In this document: positions 61,627 to 64,000 of the stretch, piece by piece
Position numbering within the stretch: position 1 is the stretch's first letter
Layout of the letters: each line of letters opens with the position of its first letter
Origin: Nymphaea colorata
Taxonomy: Eukaryota > Streptophyta > Magnoliopsida > Nymphaeales > Nymphaeaceae
Direction: 5' to 3'
Assembly: GCF_008831285.2 (NCBI RefSeq)
Contig: NC_045142.1
Span: forward strand, 25,557,876 to 25,621,875
DNA: 64,000 bases
The notes under the pieces: generated by a model
Told to the model about the DNA's origin: nothing
The model's database searches: none
The model's input: only the letters and a program-made list of their open reading frames with translations
Translations under genes and position numbers: made by a program

Positions 61627-61796
61627 ATAGATTCCTGCATCTTTAAGAGACGTGGGGGGCTGGAAGAGACGTGGGGGGCGGCGATGAAGTCTTTGAGGGT
61701 GTCTTTTCCGCTAAAATTCAAAAACATTTCGTATTTGATCACCCCAAAAGAGGAGGAGGAGGATGATAGAACCCGTGAACTCGAACAAGGAGCCAT
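61627..61796 (-). pseudogene. TIR-exon scrap (TIR-7)
   Basis: The ATG at 61796 opens MAPCSSSRVLSSSSSSFG, followed by YEMFLNFSGKDTLKDF, a degraded YEVFLSFRGKDTRKGF. After that the frame is lost, and only LKDAGI is recognisable in another frame near 61630. A small tandem duplication (GAGACGTGGGGGGC) disrupts it. It sits just upstream of TNL-C on the same strand. Confidence 0.8.
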
Positions 61797-62227
61797 AGCG
61801 GAACCCCTCGTCGTTGGAGGAGATGCTGGAAGACCCGAGATCTTAAATCGGCCGATGTGGAGGATAGAACAGGGCTTTTGGTCTATCACCTCTCTCTCCA
61901 TCGGTTACATCGATCGATGATGGATAGTGTGCGTAAGAAGGCAAAGAAAACTTTCGCAGGTCACGCCCAATGTTTTGGCGGCACTACTAAGTCACGCATC
62001 CACAATTCTTTTTTACCGCGTAATTTGAATCCAACTCCTGGTTTGGATTTCTAATTAACAAACATCTGATCAGTCAAGTGTAAATGGGTTCCATTAATCG
62101 GCAGTATTCTAGTCGAATATCACATCAAGTGCCATGCTATTGGATGATCAGGAAATGGGAAAATACTCGAAATTAGGGTTCCTTTTACATGCCAATCTAT
62201 ACAGAACTTGCATTGATCTATACAGAG
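61797..62227. other. Spacer between the TIR scrap and the TNL-D LRR
   Basis: No gene. The LRR similarity of TNL-D ends near 62228. What follows downstream on the minus strand is unrelated and lacks the post-LRR region seen in TNL-A, TNL-B and TNL-C. Confidence 0.5.
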
Positions 62228-64000
62228 TCCGGTCAAATTCCCAATGGATTCTGGCAGTGTTGGCAGGGATGTACATTTGCGCAACACTAACTCCTCAAGT
62301 TCGCTCAGGTTTCCAACGAGATCGGGCAATGCCTTTAGAGATGTACAGTTGGATAGGTGCAAGCTCTTAAGTCCTATCAAGTTTTCGATGGGATCAGGCA
62401 ACATTGACAGAGATCGACATTTGGTAAGTATTACCTCCTGAAGTGCCGTCAACCTACCCAAGGAATTGGGAAGAGCTGATAGACATCCACATACGTAGAC
62501 GTGTAACTTCTTGAGTCCTGTCAAATTCCCAATGGAATGGGGCAATGTTGATAGGGATGTGCATGAGCCTATTTGTAACTCCTCGAGTAAAGACAACCTT
62601 TCGATTGAATAGGGCAATGTCGATAAAGATTCACAAACAAGCACATCTAACCTCCTCAGTCCTGTCAAATTCCCAAAGGAATCAGGCAATGCCAATAGAG
62701 ATTTACAACCAGCAGGATTTAACATCCTCAGCCTAGTCAAATTTTCAATGGAATCAGGCAATGCCGATAGAGATTCACAACCGCACACATTTAAATCCTT
62801 CAGTCTAGTCAAATTTTCAATGGAATCAGGCAGTGTTGACAAGGATGTACATTCGAACAATACTAACTCCTCAAGTTCGGTCAGGTTTCCAATAGAATCA
62901 GGCAATGCCAATAGAGATTCACAATTTTCCAGCTTCAACCTCTTAAGCCATGTCAATTTTCCCATGGAATTAGGAGGAGCCGATAGGCATTCACAATGGG
63001 ACGTGTCTAAACTTCTAAGTCTCGTCAAATTCTCTACGAAATGAGGCAATGTTGAGAATGATAACTATGATAGTGATAACTCCTCAAGTCTAGTGAAGTT
63101 TTCGATGGAATTGGGTAATGCCAACAGAGATGTACAATGAGACACGTCTAGCATCCTCAGTTCGGTCAAATTCTCAATGGAATTTGGCAATCTTGACGGG
63201 GATGAACACCAGCACAATCCTAAATGCTCAAGTTTGCTCAACCTTCCAATGGAACTGGGCAAGCTGTGTAGATGATAACAACTTGCCAAGTCTTTCATCT
63301 TCAGTTTGGTTGAATGTCCAATGGACTCAGGAATGTCCGTTAAACTGCTGCAGCCTCCAAGGCATAGTTTCTCTAGGTTCAAGGAGCGAGAGAAATCAGG
63401 AAGCTTCGTAAGTGCACTGCATCCACGAAGGTCCTGCACCTTCAGGTTAGTGAACACCTGTCCATCAATGGAAGCACCATTCTTTTTTTTTTTTTTTTTT
63501 TTGGGTAAGAAAGAAATTCTCCATCAATGAAGCAAGCAACAGAAATATGGTCCCACACATGAGTATAAATTGAAACTAACCTTTTTCTTTGATATGCAAC
63601 AGAAGTGACTCTGTGCTGTTCAATTCATGGACTTGGTACTTTTTAGCCACATGACGATGCGCATCCAGAAGCTGCACATCCCTTGTGGTGATGAGAATCC
63701 TTGTTCCTTCACCAAACCAGCCACAGCCACCAGCTAATGCTTTGAGTTGATCCCCATGGTCAACATCATCAAGAACAGCAAGCACCCTCTTGCCAAGAAA
63801 TCTCCTTTTTATCTCCGCAGACCCCTCATTGGGGTTGCGTATTTTTTTGCTTCCATCTTTGAACACCTCAGAAATAAATTCGTCCTGCAATTTGCGCAGC
63901 CCATCTTTTCTGTCCTTGACACCATCTATGATTATAGGCTTATAGCTTTTTCAAACCTGTCCTGGAGTCTGTTATGTATTTCCTTTGCGAGTGTTGTCTT
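62228..64000 (-). pseudogene. TNL-D: rearranged TIR-NBS-LRR pseudogene, running off the window
   Basis: From the window edge (minus strand): KTTLAKEIHNRL of the P-loop, a frameshift near 63950, then FISEVFKDG, AVLDDVDHGDQLKALAGG, GTRILITTRD and YQVHELNSTESLLL. At about 63600 the NB-ARC frame jumps straight into the last bases of the linker exon (CATATCAAAGAAAAAG, then GT), so the GLPLAL-to-MHD part, an intron and most of the linker are deleted, out of frame. The LRR exon (from about 63460) carries LPDSIENLT repeats, a TAG at 63067-63065, and open frame again to about 62228, where the LRR is cut off without a post-LRR domain. The 5' part lies beyond 64000. Confidence 0.87.

Overview
The window is plant nuclear DNA: AT-rich, with spliced genes that have short exons and long introns, plus remnants of Ty1/copia and hAT-like transposons. 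The many TIR-NBS-LRR (TNL) genes exclude a grass-type monocot. They fit a dicot, a magnoliid or an early-diverging angiosperm; the LRR style (a 24-residue repeat built on LPDSIGNLT) cannot settle the species.

Left part (1-15.4 kb): a block of ~200-bp tandem repeats (0.9-2.3 kb), then two divergently transcribed housekeeping genes. The first is a complete HAK/KUP/KT potassium transporter on the minus strand (10 exons, 776 aa, one intron apparently GC-AG). The second is a complete eIF3 subunit i (TIF3I1/TRIP-1-type WD40 protein) on the plus strand (8 exons, 324 aa). About 2.2 kb lies between their start codons.

Right part (17.7-64 kb): a TNL cluster in birth-and-death turnover. Plus strand: an NBS scrap (17.8 kb), a frameshifted TIR exon (19.0 kb), TNL-A (27.4-32.9 kb, frameshifted in the LRR), a truncated TIR exon (37.2 kb) and TNL-B (39.1-44.9 kb, four small deletions). 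Minus strand: a damaged TIR exon (25.6-26.1 kb), TNL-C (54.9-61.4 kb), a TIR scrap (61.6-61.8 kb) and TNL-D (62.2 kb to the window end, rearranged and with a nonsense codon). All TNLs share one gene plan: TIR exon, ~1.5-kb intron, NB-ARC exon, short linker exon, large LRR exon.

TNL-C is the only one I can join into an open frame from start to stop (1,580 aa). It is unusual: its LRR exon holds three successive modules, each an LRR block followed by a post-LRR domain. TNL-A and TNL-B carry a single such module, and in TNL-B the acidic linker before the post-LRR motif has expanded as tandem repeats.

Between the TNLs lie repeated Ty1/copia pol relics that sit upstream of TIR units, a 321-bp hAT-like MITE with intact ends, a UGT87-like glycosyltransferase fragment, and two dispersed repeat families. 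The 45-54.9 kb interval has no gene I can support. Exon boundaries come from reading frame, GT/AG (or GC/AG) signals and paralogue comparison by eye; no alignment or database search was run.
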